The position numbers and the translations under genes are program-made. Positions 52,488 through 62,523 of a stretch of 64,000 nucleotides of DNA are shown in pieces. Numbering within the stretch: position 1 is the first letter of the stretch; each line of letters opens with the position of its first letter. The notes below the pieces were generated by a model. It was given only the letters and a program-made list of their open reading frames with translations. It searched no databases and was not told the origin of the DNA. The DNA comes from DASQFQ01 sp038238015. GTDB lineage: Bacteria > Actinomycetota > Thermoleophilia > Solirubrobacterales > Solirubrobacteraceae. Where the stretch lies: positions 4,016-68,015 of the forward strand of contig JBBRYA010000013.1 in assembly GCA_038238015.1 (NCBI GenBank), written 5' to 3'.

Positions 52488-52491
<4 letters not shown>
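51532..52491 (+). CDS. Oligopeptide/dipeptide ABC transporter permease (OppB/DppB)
   Basis: A 319-residue permease. The start YIIRRLLWTVLLLWVVSGITFIVFNVLP and ADPALLRAGRRAEPEILKGIRQTFGLDKPLYVQYLNYM are typical of OppB. The EAA loop is DYIRTARSKGLTERRVIFRHGARSALTPIV, and the end is DLFYSVLDPRVR. It overlaps the first ATPase gene by 4 bp. Confidence 0.94.
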
Positions 52492-53548
<1,057 letters not shown>

Positions 53549-53552
<4 letters not shown>

Positions 53553-54637
53553 GCGACCGGATGACCGACGCCCCCGCGACCGACGCGTCGAGGGAGCGCG
53601 CGCACGCGAGCGACGGCGAGACGCTGTTCGAGGTGCGCGACCTTGTCAAGCACTTCCCGCTGACCTCGGGCATCCTGTTCCGCCGCCAGATCGGGGCGGT
53701 GCACGCGGTCGACGGCGTCTCGCTCGACATCAAGCGTGGCGAGACGCTCGGCTTGGTCGGCGAGTCGGGCTGCGGCAAGTCGACCACCGGCCGCCTGCTG
53801 CTGCGGCTGCTCGATCCGACCAGCGGGTCGATCAAGTTCGAGGGCCAGGAGATCTCTCAGATCAAGCCCAAGGAGCTGATCGCGTTCCGCCGCGACGCCC
53901 AGATGATCTTCCAGGATCCCTACTCCTCGCTGAACCCGCGCAAGACCGTCGGCTCGATCATCGGCGAGCCGTTCGTGATCCACAAGCTGATGACCGGCGA
54001 TGGCGAGCGCCGCCGCGCGGTTCAGGACCTGATGGACACGGTTGGCCTGAACCCCGAGCACTTCAACCGCTATCCGCATGAGTTCTCTGGCGGCCAGCGC
54101 CAGCGCATCGGCGTCGCGCGCGCGCTCGCGCTCAAGCCGAAGCTGATCGTGGCCGACGAGCCCGTGTCCGCGCTCGACGTCTCGATCCAGGCGCAGGTGC
54201 TCAACCTGCTGCGCGACCTGCAGCGCGACCTCGGGCTGACGCTGGTCTTCATCGCTCACGACCTCTCGGTCGTGCGCCACATGTGCGACCGCGTCGCCGT
54301 GATGTACCTCGGCAAGATCGTCGAGCTCGGCACCAACGAGCAGCTCTACGGTCACCCGCGCATGCCCTACACCGGCGCGCTGATGTCCGCGGTGCCGATC
54401 GCCGATCCCAAGCTTGCCGCAACGAAGAAGCGTCAGATCCTCGCCGGCGACGTGCCATCGCCGACCAACCCTCCGTCGGGCTGCCGTTTTCACACCCGCT
54501 GCTGGAAGGCGCAGGACATCTGCAAGCAGCAGGAGCCCGAATTCGAGGCCAAGGAGGGCGGCAACCTCGCGGCCTGCCACTTCCCGCTGACCGACGCCGA
54601 GGTCGCCGAGCGGGTGCCGACCGCCCGCGTCAACTGA
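53549..54637 (+). CDS. Oligopeptide ABC transporter ATP-binding protein (OppF/DppF)
   Basis: A 362-residue ATPase partner of OppD: Walker A GESGCGKS, signature FSGGQRQRIGVARAL, Walker B LIVADEPVSALD, FIAHDLSVVRHMCD and the Cys-containing extension PSGCRFHTRCWKAQDIC. GTG 53549 overlaps the OppD stop by 4 bp; ATG 53561 is also possible. Last gene of the transporter run. Confidence 0.94.
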
Positions 54638-54666
54638 GCGCCGGCCTGCCCCGGAGCGCCCGGCGC

Positions 54667-55122
54667 GTGCAGGCGTCGCTGGACGCGCTGGGAATCGACG
54701 CGGCGGTGCGCGAGCTCCCCGGCTCGGCGCGCACCGCGCCGGAGGCGGCCGCCGCGGTCGGCGTGCAGGTCGGCCAGATCGTCAAGTCGCTCGTCTTCCG
54801 CGCCGGGGAGGACGCCGTGCTGATCCTCGTCTCGGGAGCCAATCGCGCCGACGAGGCCCTGGTCGCAGCCGAGCTCGGCGCCGCCGTTGCGCGCATGGAC
54901 GCCGACGAGGTTCGAGCGGCGACGGGCTACGCCATCGGCGGCGTCCCCCCGCTCGGGCATCCGTGCGCGCTACGGACGCTCGTGGACGCGGACCTGCTCG
55001 CCTACGACGTGCTGTGGGCGGCGGGCGGTACGCCGCGCTGCGTGTTCCCGATCGAGCCCGGCGCGCTCGTGCGCGCGACCGGCGGGCGCGTCGTCAGCGT
55101 GGCGAGCGCGCCCGCTCGCTGA
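54667..55122 (+). CDS. YbaK/EbsC-family aminoacyl-tRNA deacylase
   Basis: A 151-residue protein of the YbaK/ProX family, which hydrolyses mischarged tRNAs such as Cys-tRNA(Pro). RTAPEAAAAVGVQVGQIVKSLVFRAG contains the conserved catalytic Lys, followed by LVSGANRADEALVAAELG and ATGYAIGGVPPLGH. GTG 54667 is used; the frame runs further upstream into oppF but without homology. Its end overlaps the ArsR gene on the other strand by 29 bp. Confidence 0.88.
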   Translation: MQASLDALGIDAAVRELPGSARTAPEAAAAVGVQVGQIVKSLVFRAGEDAVLILVSGANRADEALVAAELGAAVARMDADEVRAATGYAIGGVPPLGHPCALRTLVDADLLAYDVLWAAGGTPRCVFPIEPGALVRATGGRVVSVASAPAR

Positions 55123-55426
55123 GGCGGGCCAGCGAACCGTCCCAGCGGTCGCCGACCTCGGCCATCCACGCGATCGCCTCCTCGAGCGGGCCCGGCGTCA
55201 GCCGGTAGCGCGTCTCGCGGCCCTCGCGCCGGGGCGCGACCAGCCCCGCGTGCTCGAGCGCGGCGAGGTGCTTGGCGACCGCCTGGCGGGTGATCGGCAG
55301 CTCGCCGGCCAGCCCGGACGCCGTCACGGCCTCCTCGCGGGCGAGCGAGCGCACCACGCGGCGGCGGGTCGGGTCGGCGAGCGCGGCGAAGACCGCTCCG
55401 AGTTCGGGCTCGCTCAGGCCGGGCAC
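55094..55426 (-). CDS. ArsR-family winged-helix repressor
   Basis: A 110-residue regulator: FAALADPTRRRVVRSLAREEAVTASGLAGELPITRQAVAKHLAALEHAGLV, then RETRYRLTPGPL. It has no metal-binding cysteines. It is the second gene of an operon with an SRPBCC gene, starting 13 bp inside it at GTG 55426. The first ArsR-SRPBCC pair in this window has the opposite gene order. Its likely operators are two palindromes between the SRPBCC gene and clpP. Confidence 0.88.
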   Translation of the reverse strand: MPGLSEPELGAVFAALADPTRRRVVRSLAREEAVTASGLAGELPITRQAVAKHLAALEHAGLVAPRREGRETRYRLTPGPLEEAIAWMAEVGDRWDGSLARLSERARSPR

Positions 55427-55779
55427 AGCGCCGCGTGCGCCGACAGCGCCGCCATCCGCGGCCCGACCACCGGGGCGAGGCTGCGCTCGACGACGACTAG
55501 CCGCGTCCCGGCCGAGGCGGGCGTGAGCGTCCACTCGACGATCGAGTCCCCGTCCTCGCCGCTCCAGCGGAACGAGAGCCGTCGCTCGGGCTCCACCGCC
55601 TCCACGACCCCCTCGCGCTGCTGGCCGTCCTCCCAGCGCACGCGCACCTCGCCACCGGGCTCGGGCTCGAGCTCCACCTCGTCGGCCAGCCAGCCTTCGA
55701 GCTCGCGGGGGTCGGTGATCAGCTCCCAGGCGCGCTCGGGGCCGACGGGCAGGGTGATCTCGCGGCGGACGCTCGGCAT
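55414..55779 (-). CDS. SRPBCC domain protein
   Basis: A 121-residue START-like protein: VRREITLPVGPERAWELITDPRELEGWLADEVELEPEPGG, GVVEAVEPERRLSFRW, and VEWTLTPASAGTRLVVVERSL. ATG 55779 is used; the longer frame adds residues from the intergenic operators. It is first in the operon with the ArsR gene and divergent from clpP. The ligand is unknown. Confidence 0.85.
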   Translation of the reverse strand: MPSVRREITLPVGPERAWELITDPRELEGWLADEVELEPEPGGEVRVRWEDGQQREGVVEAVEPERRLSFRWSGEDGDSIVEWTLTPASAGTRLVVVERSLAPVVGPRMAALSAHAALCPA

Positions 55780-55781
55780 AG

Positions 55782-55839
55782 GCAACCACATCGTTGCACA
55801 CTTCGGTACGCTGTGGCGAACCCGCAACGTGGAGGTTGC
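55782..55839. promoter_or_regulatory. Twin palindromes between the SRPBCC-ArsR operon and clpP
   Basis: GCAAC-N6-GTTGC occurs at 55782-55797 and again at 55824-55839, 42 bp apart, or four helical turns. The left copy is 2 bp from the SRPBCC start. The right copy contains the GGAGG ribosome site of clpP and ends 2 bp before its ATG. This is where a dimeric ArsR repressor would control both directions. Regulation of clpP is inference. Confidence 0.6.
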
Positions 55840-55841
55840 AT

Positions 55842-56468
55842 ATGCCGTTGGTTCCCATGGTCGTCCAGCAGGACTCGCGCGGTGAGCGCTCGTTCGACAT
55901 CTACTCGCGGCTTCTGCGCGAGCGGGTGGTCTTTGTCGGCGGCGCGATCGACGACGAGATCGCCAACCTCGTGGTGGCCCAGCTGCTGCACCTCGAGGCC
56001 GAGGACCCCGAGAAGGACGTCCAGCTCTACGTCAACTCGCCCGGCGGGTCGGTCTATGCGGGCCTCGCGATCTACGACACGATGCGCTTCATCAAGCCCG
56101 ACGTGGCCACGATGTGCTGCGGGATCGCGATGTCGATGGGCTCGCTGATCCTGGGCGGCGGCGCGGCCGGCAAGCGGATGGCGCTGCCCAACTCGCGCAT
56201 CCTCATCCATCAGCCGACGGGCGGCTTCCAGGGCCAGTCGACCGACATCGCGATCCACGCCAAGGAGACGCTCGCGCTGCGCGCGCGGATGGAGGAGATC
56301 TACGCCGAGCACACGGGCAAGCCGCGCGAGCAGGTCGCCGCCGACCTCGAGCGCGACCGCTTCTTCACCCCCGAGGAGGCCGTGGATTACGGGTTGATCG
56401 ACCGCGTGTGCCCGAGCCGTGCGCTCAACGGCAACGGCAACGGCAACGGTCAGTCCTCCTCGGCGTAG
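55842..56468 (+). CDS. clpP: ATP-dependent Clp protease proteolytic subunit
   Basis: A 208-residue serine protease subunit. The catalytic Ser is in CGIAMSMGSLIL (slightly off the usual GQAAS pattern), His in RILIHQPTGG and Asp near RDRFFTPEEAVDYGLID. YVNSPGGSVYAGLAIYDTM is the family marker. The C-terminus has a run of NG repeats. ATG 55842 is preceded by GGAGG. It is not next to clpX or tig, so it is probably one of several clpP copies, and it lies opposite the ArsR-SRPBCC operon. Confidence 0.93.
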   Translation: MPLVPMVVQQDSRGERSFDIYSRLLRERVVFVGGAIDDEIANLVVAQLLHLEAEDPEKDVQLYVNSPGGSVYAGLAIYDTMRFIKPDVATMCCGIAMSMGSLILGGGAAGKRMALPNSRILIHQPTGGFQGQSTDIAIHAKETLALRARMEEIYAEHTGKPREQVAADLERDRFFTPEEAVDYGLIDRVCPSRALNGNGNGNGQSSSA

Positions 56469-57082
56469 AGCGACTCGCGCGAGAGCTCCTCGCCGCGGAG
56501 GTTGAACAGCTTGATCTCGAGGTAGTCGGCGCGGTAGGCGTCGGGCGCCACGAGCGTGAAGCGATCGTCCATGAGCAGGGACTGGTCGACGCACAGGCCG
56601 GCCAGCTCTGCCGTGGCGACCGTGCCGCCGCGGATGAGCGGGACCCCCCACACGAGCGTCATGTCCGCGCCGTGGCCGCTCTCGCCGCGCCAGCGCCCGA
56701 TCACCTCGTCGCAGAGGTCCATGCGCCACTCGTCGTGGTTCTCGGCCAGTTCGTCGGTGAAGTCCGCGCTCGCCTCGAAGTCCGAGGGCTCCTGCGCGTG
56801 GCCCTCGGAGGCGGGGTCGCCGGCGATGAAGGACACGAAGCCGAACAGCTCGAGGCCGGTCGAGGTGCGGGAGGTGACCGGGACGTAGGTGCGCCCGTTC
56901 CAGCTGCGGTCGGGGAACCACGTCGGCTCTCCCGCCTCGCCGAGGTCCTCGCCGTCAGAATCGATGCGCAGGCAGGCAGCCATGAACTCGACGCGCAGGG
57001 TGTCCGCCCAGCGACCGGTGGGCAGCGCGTCCTGCGGCGGCTCCGCGGCGAAGCGGCACACGAATCGCTCCTCGGGGGGCAC
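56450..57082 (-). CDS. Hypothetical protein
   Basis: A 210-residue soluble acidic protein from GTG 57082, which I do not recognise. It contains GRWADTLRVEFMAACLRID, SWNGRTYVPVTSRTSTGLELFGFVSFI and ESLYAEED at the end, with a β-rich look and no membrane segment, zinc site or nucleotide-binding motif. It overlaps the clpP end by 19 bp and lies 38 bp upstream of the GGDEF-EAL stop on the same strand. Confidence 0.7.
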   Translation of the reverse strand: MPPEERFVCRFAAEPPQDALPTGRWADTLRVEFMAACLRIDSDGEDLGEAGEPTWFPDRSWNGRTYVPVTSRTSTGLELFGFVSFIAGDPASEGHAQEPSDFEASADFTDELAENHDEWRMDLCDEVIGRWRGESGHGADMTLVWGVPLIRGGTVATAELAGLCVDQSLLMDDRFTLVAPDAYRADYLEIKLFNLRGEELSRESLYAEED

Positions 57083-57119
57083 GGCCGCGAGGTTACGGCA
57101 GATGGGGCGCCGGCGTCGC

Positions 57120-60100
57120 TCAGCTCGGCAGGACAACCGCAGCTTCGTCGGGCTGCCAGTCCGGCAGCGGGCCCGGCTGCCCGAGGTGGTAGCCCTGCCC
57201 GTGATCGACGCCCATGCGACGCAGCAGCGCCGCGGTCTGGGCGTCGCCGACGTGCTCGGCCACGGTCCGCTTGCCCAGGCCGCGGGCGATGTCGACGACG
57301 GCCTGGATGACGAGCCGGTCGATCGGGTTCTCGATGCTGTGGCGGACGAACTCGCCGTCGATCTTCAGGTAGTCGAACGGGAGGTGCTTGAGGTAGTAGA
57401 AGGAGCCGAAGCCGGCGCCGAAGTCGTCGAGCGCGAAGCGGCAGCCGAGGTCGGCCAGGCGCGCGGCGAAGTGCTGCGCGCGCGGGATGTTGCCGACGGC
57501 GATCGTCTCGGTGATCTCGAAGATGATCTGCGCCGGGTCCACCTCGGCCTCCTCGAGCTCGTGCTCGATCAGCGCGAGCAGCTCCGGGCAACCCGCCGAG
57601 GCGCCTGAGATGTTGACCTCCACGACGAGCTCGCGGCCGCGGCGGCGCTCGGCGCCGACCATCCGGATCGCGTGCCGGGCGACCCACCGGTCGATGGCGG
57701 GCATGAGGTCGAAGCGCTCTGCCACGGGCAGGAACGCGGCCGGCAGGATCAGCTCGCCGTCGGCTGCGCGCATGCGCAGCAGCAGCTCGTGCTGGGTGAC
57801 CTCGCCGGTGGCGAGCTCCACGATCGGCTGCGCGTGCAGGACGAAGCGATCCTCGGCCAGCGCGTCGCGGATCATGTCGGCCCAGGACATCCTCGCCTCC
57901 AGGCGTGCCTCGGGCTGGGCGCTCGAGTATGAGGCCAGCCGGTTGCGGCCGGCCTCCTTGGCGTCGTACATCGCGAGGTCGGCGTTGACCAGCACCTCCT
58001 CGCCGGTCATCCGGTGCTCGGCGTCGAACAGGGCGAGCCCAAGGCTGGCGGTGACCGGCCGGGTGCGCCCGGTCGCGGTCGTCACGGTCTGGATGCGCAC
58101 CGCCTCGATGACCGCCGCGGCCACCGCGTCGGCCTCCTCCGGGGTCGCCTCGGGCAGCAGGATCGCGAACTCGTCGCCGCCGAGGCGCGCGAGCACGTCG
58201 GACTCGCGCAGCCGGCTGCGTAGGGATTGGGCGACGCGCACGATCAGCTCGTCGCCTGCACTGTGGCCGAGCGTGTCGTTGACCGTCTTGAAGTGGTCGA
58301 GGTCGAGCACGATCGCCGCGCCCTTGGGCCCGTAGCGCTCGACGTAGGCGACGTGACGCTCGAGCTCGCGCTCGAAGGCCCGGCGGTTCAGCAGCCCGGT
58401 CAGCGGATCGTGGTCGGCCATGTGGCGCAGCTCGGCCTCGTGGCGCCTGCGCTCGGTGACGTCCTGCATCTGCGACAGGAAGTGCACCGGGGCGCCGGCG
58501 GCGTCGCGCACCAGGGTCGAGTTGACGAGAACCCAGACCGCCGAGCCCGAGGCGTGCATGTACCGCCGCTCGGCTCGGTGCGAGCTCATCTCGCCGTCGA
58601 GCATCGCGCCGCGCGCCTCCCAGTCGGCCTTGACGTCCTCGGGATGGGTGATGGACGCCACGGGCAGGCCCTCGAGCTGCTCGCGCGAGTACCCGGTGAT
58701 CTGGCTGAGCGCGCGGTTGACCTGGAGAAAGCGGAAGTCCGGGCTGGTCAGCGCCATCCCGATGGGGGCCTCCTCGAACGCGCTGCGGAAGTGCTCCTCG
58801 GCCTCGGCGAGGGCGGCCTGCGCGCGCATGCGCTCCTCGACGTCGCGCACGGTCGCGTGCGCCTCGGTCACCGCCCCCGTGGAGGGGTCGAGCACCAGCC
58901 GCACGCGCGACTCGACCCAGACGTAGCTGCCCGCGCGCCGGCGCAGGCGGTGCGTGATCGTGACCGGCCCCTCGCCGGCCACCGGGTTGCCGATCAGGTT
59001 GCGCACCGCGACCGCGTCCTCGGGGTGCACGAGCTCGACGAAGCCGGTGTCGAGCAGCTCCTCGGGCTCGTGCCCGGTGAGCTCTCGGCAGGCCGGCGAG
59101 ACGTAGCGGATCAGCCCGCCGGGGGCGAGCACGCAGATCAGGTCGGTCGAGGTCTCGGCGAGCACGCGCGAGCGCTTCTCGGCGGCGCGCCGGGCGGCCT
59201 CCGCGCGGTCGCGCTCTGCGCGGCGCACGTCGATCAGCGCCGCGGCGTGGCGCTCGCGCCGCGCCGCCTGGCTGCCCAGCACGTAGATCAGCACGGTCAG
59301 CAGGCCGCCGCCCAGGAACGTTGCGATGACCAGCCCGAGCTCGGGCCCCGGCCGCTCGACCGAGACAGTCCAGGCGACGTCCCCGACCGGGACCGCGCGG
59401 ATGCTCGTGGGGGGGAAGGCACGGTTGGGCTGCTCGCCCTCGGCGAGCGTGAAGTGCACGTCTTGGGGCAGCCGCGACGCGACGGCGGCGCGCACGCGCG
59501 AGACCGGGAGCGTCGTCACCAGCGCGCCGAGCGGGCCGCCCCTGCGCGACCGCCGCACCGGCACCACGACGACCATCATCGACGGCCCGGCGCCAGGGTG
59601 GGCGAGCAGGGCGCGCGTCAGGTTGCTGCGGGTGGCGCTCTGCAGGATGCCGCGCGCCTGGCGGCTCGCGATCGCGCGAGCGCTCGCGAGCTTGTCGCGG
59701 TCATAGGCGGCGAAGACCACGTCCGAGTCCCCGACCGGGGTGCGCGCCTCGGGCACCGCCGAACGGCCGGGGAACGAGGCGGGAAGGCTGCGCACGAGCG
59801 CGACCGAGGCGACCCCCGGCTGGCGCAGCACGCGCTCGGCGAGCGAGTCGAACTCGCGCCGGCGCAGGCTCTCCGGGCCGCGCATCGAGGCGGCGACGTC
59901 GCGCAGGCGATCCAGCGGGCCCGCGGTGATCACACCCAGGGCGTGCTCGGTGATCGAGACCGCGGTGGCCTGGCGACGGTCGCGGGCGAGCTCGGCCTCG
60001 CGCAGCACGACCCCGGTGGCCAGGACCATCGCCATCGCCGAGGCGATGACCACGAGCGCGTGCCCGGACACGCGCAAGCGCAGCGCTCGCGGCCAGCTCG

Positions 60101-60317
60101 ACCGGCGGTCGGGGCCGCTGAGCACCAGCAGGGCGACACCCGAGAAGACCAGCCAGAGCGCGATGGCGGGGGTGATCGACGGCCAGGCCGCATGGACGTC
60201 GCGGGCCACCGGGAGGTGGCGGCCGGCGCCGCACGCGAGCGACAGGCCGAAGCCCGCGGTGAGGACACCGCCGAGTCTGAGGGCGTTGCGTTCCAGCCGA
60301 CGAGTCCGTTCGTCCAC
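57120..60317 (-). CDS. Membrane GGDEF-EAL protein with PAS domains (cyclic di-GMP turnover)
   Basis: A 1065-residue sensor enzyme. Three N-terminal helices (to about residue 110), an extracytoplasmic sensor domain (CHASE-like, about 115-330), a further helix, then two or three PAS domains, a GGDEF domain with intact RLGGDEFAILLPEA (diguanylate cyclase) and an EAL domain. The EAL signature reads ELLLR, but VEVNISG, FEITET, ALDDFGAGFGS and LKIDGEFV are present, so phosphodiesterase activity is plausible. GTG start. It stands alone and probably links an external signal to cyclic di-GMP. Confidence 0.92.
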   Translation of the reverse strand: MDERTRRLERNALRLGGVLTAGFGLSLACGAGRHLPVARDVHAAWPSITPAIALWLVFSGVALLVLSGPDRRSSWPRALRLRVSGHALVVIASAMAMVLATGVVLREAELARDRRQATAVSITEHALGVITAGPLDRLRDVAASMRGPESLRRREFDSLAERVLRQPGVASVALVRSLPASFPGRSAVPEARTPVGDSDVVFAAYDRDKLASARAIASRQARGILQSATRSNLTRALLAHPGAGPSMMVVVVPVRRSRRGGPLGALVTTLPVSRVRAAVASRLPQDVHFTLAEGEQPNRAFPPTSIRAVPVGDVAWTVSVERPGPELGLVIATFLGGGLLTVLIYVLGSQAARRERHAAALIDVRRAERDRAEAARRAAEKRSRVLAETSTDLICVLAPGGLIRYVSPACRELTGHEPEELLDTGFVELVHPEDAVAVRNLIGNPVAGEGPVTITHRLRRRAGSYVWVESRVRLVLDPSTGAVTEAHATVRDVEERMRAQAALAEAEEHFRSAFEEAPIGMALTSPDFRFLQVNRALSQITGYSREQLEGLPVASITHPEDVKADWEARGAMLDGEMSSHRAERRYMHASGSAVWVLVNSTLVRDAAGAPVHFLSQMQDVTERRRHEAELRHMADHDPLTGLLNRRAFERELERHVAYVERYGPKGAAIVLDLDHFKTVNDTLGHSAGDELIVRVAQSLRSRLRESDVLARLGGDEFAILLPEATPEEADAVAAAVIEAVRIQTVTTATGRTRPVTASLGLALFDAEHRMTGEEVLVNADLAMYDAKEAGRNRLASYSSAQPEARLEARMSWADMIRDALAEDRFVLHAQPIVELATGEVTQHELLLRMRAADGELILPAAFLPVAERFDLMPAIDRWVARHAIRMVGAERRRGRELVVEVNISGASAGCPELLALIEHELEEAEVDPAQIIFEITETIAVGNIPRAQHFAARLADLGCRFALDDFGAGFGSFYYLKHLPFDYLKIDGEFVRHSIENPIDRLVIQAVVDIARGLGKRTVAEHVGDAQTAALLRRMGVDHGQGYHLGQPGPLPDWQPDEAAVVLPS

Positions 60318-60368
60318 ACAAGCCCCATCGGCCGCGCGGGCGCGCGACTGGACTCGTACTGTCGTCCG

Positions 60369-61349
60369 TCAGACGTCGCGAAGCTCGTCCGCGGCCTGCT
60401 CGGGGGCGATCACACAGAGGTTCAGGCCGGTACCGAGCTCGAGCCCGGCGAGGTGGGTCAGGCGCGGCACGATGTCGATGCGCCAGCAGAAGGAGTCGGC
60501 GCCGCGCGGAGCCGTGCGCACCCACAGGTTCAGCGGCGGGGAATGCCCCAGGCGCGTGCGCAGCCGCGCCAGCGCGTCGCCCAGCAGCGCGGCGCCGGTC
60601 GCACCGTCGTCCTCGAAGCGCGCGCGCCCGCGGCGCGGAGCGAGCAGCAGCTGGTAGGGGGTGCGTGACGCGTAGGGGGCGATCAGCACCGCATCGTCGT
60701 CGATCGCGACGACGCGCTCGCGGCGGCGCACCTCCTCCTGGACGAGGTCGGCGAGCAGGTTGGCGCCCATCGTGCGCGTGGCGTAGGCCGTGAAGCGCTC
60801 GCGCTCGCGCGCGACCGCCGCGGGCACGGATTCCAGCGCGTAGAGCTGGGCGTGGCTGTGGGGCAGCGAGGCGCCCGCCTCCCGGCGTTCGTTGACGAGC
60901 AGGTGCACGTAGGCGGCCCCCGCGTGGGCGCTCATCCGCTCGCGCCAGCCCTCCACCGCGGCGGCGAGCTGGTCTGGGGCGAGGTCGGCCAGCGCGGTCA
61001 GCGGCTCCGGCGTGTTGACGATCACCTCCTGGGCGCCGCGCGCCGGCTGGGCGGTGAACAGGTCAGGGCTCGCGTCGGGCCGCGGGACCTCGGCGTCCGC
61101 GCTCACCGCGGGGTAGAGGTTGGGCACGGCGCGCACGAGCCAGCCGGGGCTGTCGGCAGGCCCCCCGCCGGGGCGCAGCGCCCACAGCTCGGGCGGCGTG
61201 CGATCCTCGTGGCCCTCCAGGAACGGGTCGGTCTCGGGGTCCAGCGCGGCCTGCGGCTCGACGGCGAAACCGCCTCCGGGGCGCGTCGCTCGGCCCGCGG
61301 CGATGATCGACTTCAGCCCGGTGAGGGGGTCGACGCGCAGCTCGTTCAC
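60369..61349 (-). CDS. galT: Galactose-1-phosphate uridylyltransferase
   Basis: A 326-residue HIT-superfamily enzyme of the Leloir pathway that exchanges UMP between UDP-glucose and galactose-1-phosphate. The active-site region LPHSHAQLYAL has the catalytic His-x-Gln. VNTPEPLTALADL, then HLLVNERREAGAS and PYASRTPYQLLLAPRR also fit. It overlaps the GNAT gene upstream by 4 bp. galE and galK are not nearby. It could also be an ADP-sugar type enzyme of the same family. Confidence 0.88.
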   Translation of the reverse strand: MNELRVDPLTGLKSIIAAGRATRPGGGFAVEPQAALDPETDPFLEGHEDRTPPELWALRPGGGPADSPGWLVRAVPNLYPAVSADAEVPRPDASPDLFTAQPARGAQEVIVNTPEPLTALADLAPDQLAAAVEGWRERMSAHAGAAYVHLLVNERREAGASLPHSHAQLYALESVPAAVARERERFTAYATRTMGANLLADLVQEEVRRRERVVAIDDDAVLIAPYASRTPYQLLLAPRRGRARFEDDGATGAALLGDALARLRTRLGHSPPLNLWVRTAPRGADSFCWRIDIVPRLTHLAGLELGTGLNLCVIAPEQAADELRDV

Positions 61350-61780
61350 AGCCGCTTCTCCATCCCGAGGTGCTCGATGCCCTCCTCGTCGAAGGGCTCG
61401 CCGTAGGGCGTGTAGCCGGCGCGGCGGTAGAGCTCGAGCGCTCCGGTCTGGGCGTGCATGCCGATGCGCCTCGCGTCACCCGCGCGCGCCTCGCGCTCGG
61501 CCTCCACCAGCAGCGCGCCGGCGACGCCGCGACGGCGTGCCCTCGCGCTCACGCACAGCCGCCCGAAGCGCGCGGTCGCCCCCGGCTCGATCAGCAGGCG
61601 GCAGGTGCCCAGCACGTGGCCGTCTTCGTCGACGGCGACGAGATGAACGGCCTCCTCGTCGAGCCCGTCGCGGTCGGCCGGGAACATCACGCCCTGCTCG
61701 CCGCAGAACACGAGCTCGCGCAGCGCGAGCGCGGCGGCGAGCTCGCGCTCGTCGCGCGGGCGGCGAACCTCGAGCGTCAC
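61346..61780 (-). CDS. GNAT-family N-acetyltransferase
   Basis: A 144-residue ElaA/YjcF-like acetyltransferase. LRELVFCGEQGV is typical of the subgroup, VLGTCRLLIEPG, RFGRLCVSARARRRGVAGALLVEAEREAR carry the acetyl-CoA loop, and LYRRAGYTPYGEPFDEEGIEHLGMEKRL ends it. GTG 61780 overlaps the TlpA-like stop by 4 bp, and its stop overlaps galT. The substrate is unknown. Confidence 0.88.
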   Translation of the reverse strand: MTLEVRRPRDERELAAALALRELVFCGEQGVMFPADRDGLDEEAVHLVAVDEDGHVLGTCRLLIEPGATARFGRLCVSARARRRGVAGALLVEAEREARAGDARRIGMHAQTGALELYRRAGYTPYGEPFDEEGIEHLGMEKRL

Positions 61781-62349
61781 AGGTAGCGGCGGATGTCGGC
61801 GGCCAGGTCCGCCTCGGTGCGATAGGCGCCCTGGTGCAGGTAGGCGAGGCGGCCGCGCTCGTCGTAGAACGCGGTCACCGGGAAGCCCGAGGGCCCCAGC
61901 AGCGCGGCGATCTCGCCGCGCGGGTCGGAGTAGCTGGGGTAGGGCAGCGGCATCGCGCGCAGGAAGCGCGCCGCCGGCTCGCTCGAGTCGCTCGAGTTCA
62001 CGCCGAGGAAGGCCACGCGTTTGCCCTCCTTGGTGCCCTGGTCCTGGAAGTAGGGGAACTCGCTGCGACACGGGTTGCACCACGAGGCCCACTTGTTGAC
62101 CACGACCGGGTGGCCCTTCAGCGCGGCCAGGCGCCGGCGGAAGGCGCGCTTGCCACCGGGCAGGATGCGCGCGGACTCGTCGTGCAGCGAGGCCAGTGGC
62201 GCGGAGGCGCCGGAGAGCGACCGGCGTGCCTTTGCGAGGTCGAACGCGCGCGGCTTGGCTGCGGGGGTCCCGCTTCCGGCCTGGGTCAGGCCGGCGACCA
62301 GCAGGGCGACCAGGGCGAGCGCTCCGAGCGGGATCAGCAGGCGCCGCAT
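61777..62349 (-). CDS. TlpA/ResA-like membrane-anchored thioredoxin
   Basis: A 190-residue envelope thiol-disulfide protein. One N-terminal helix, then a thioredoxin fold with the redox motif in VVVNKWASWCNPCRSEFPYF, AFLGVNSSDSS, and the cis-Pro in GFPVTAFYDERGRLAYLHQG. Such proteins reduce or support cytochrome and other envelope disulfides. ATG 62349 is used; it is first in a three-gene overlap chain with the acetyltransferase and galT. Confidence 0.9.
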   Translation of the reverse strand: MRRLLIPLGALALVALLVAGLTQAGSGTPAAKPRAFDLAKARRSLSGASAPLASLHDESARILPGGKRAFRRRLAALKGHPVVVNKWASWCNPCRSEFPYFQDQGTKEGKRVAFLGVNSSDSSEPAARFLRAMPLPYPSYSDPRGEIAALLGPSGFPVTAFYDERGRLAYLHQGAYRTEADLAADIRRYL

Positions 62350-62523
62350 CCACCATACGGTGGCAGATCGCTGCTCCCGCCCGCCGCTCTGCTTCAATAG
62401 ACCCTGCTCTCGGCTGGCGATCCGAAGTGGCGTCGACTCTCAGACGCCCCGCCTTCTGAGTCCGAGAGCTATGAGGCCGTGCGCTGGACGCGCGGCCCCC
62501 TCTAAATCGATTGTCGAGCCTTC

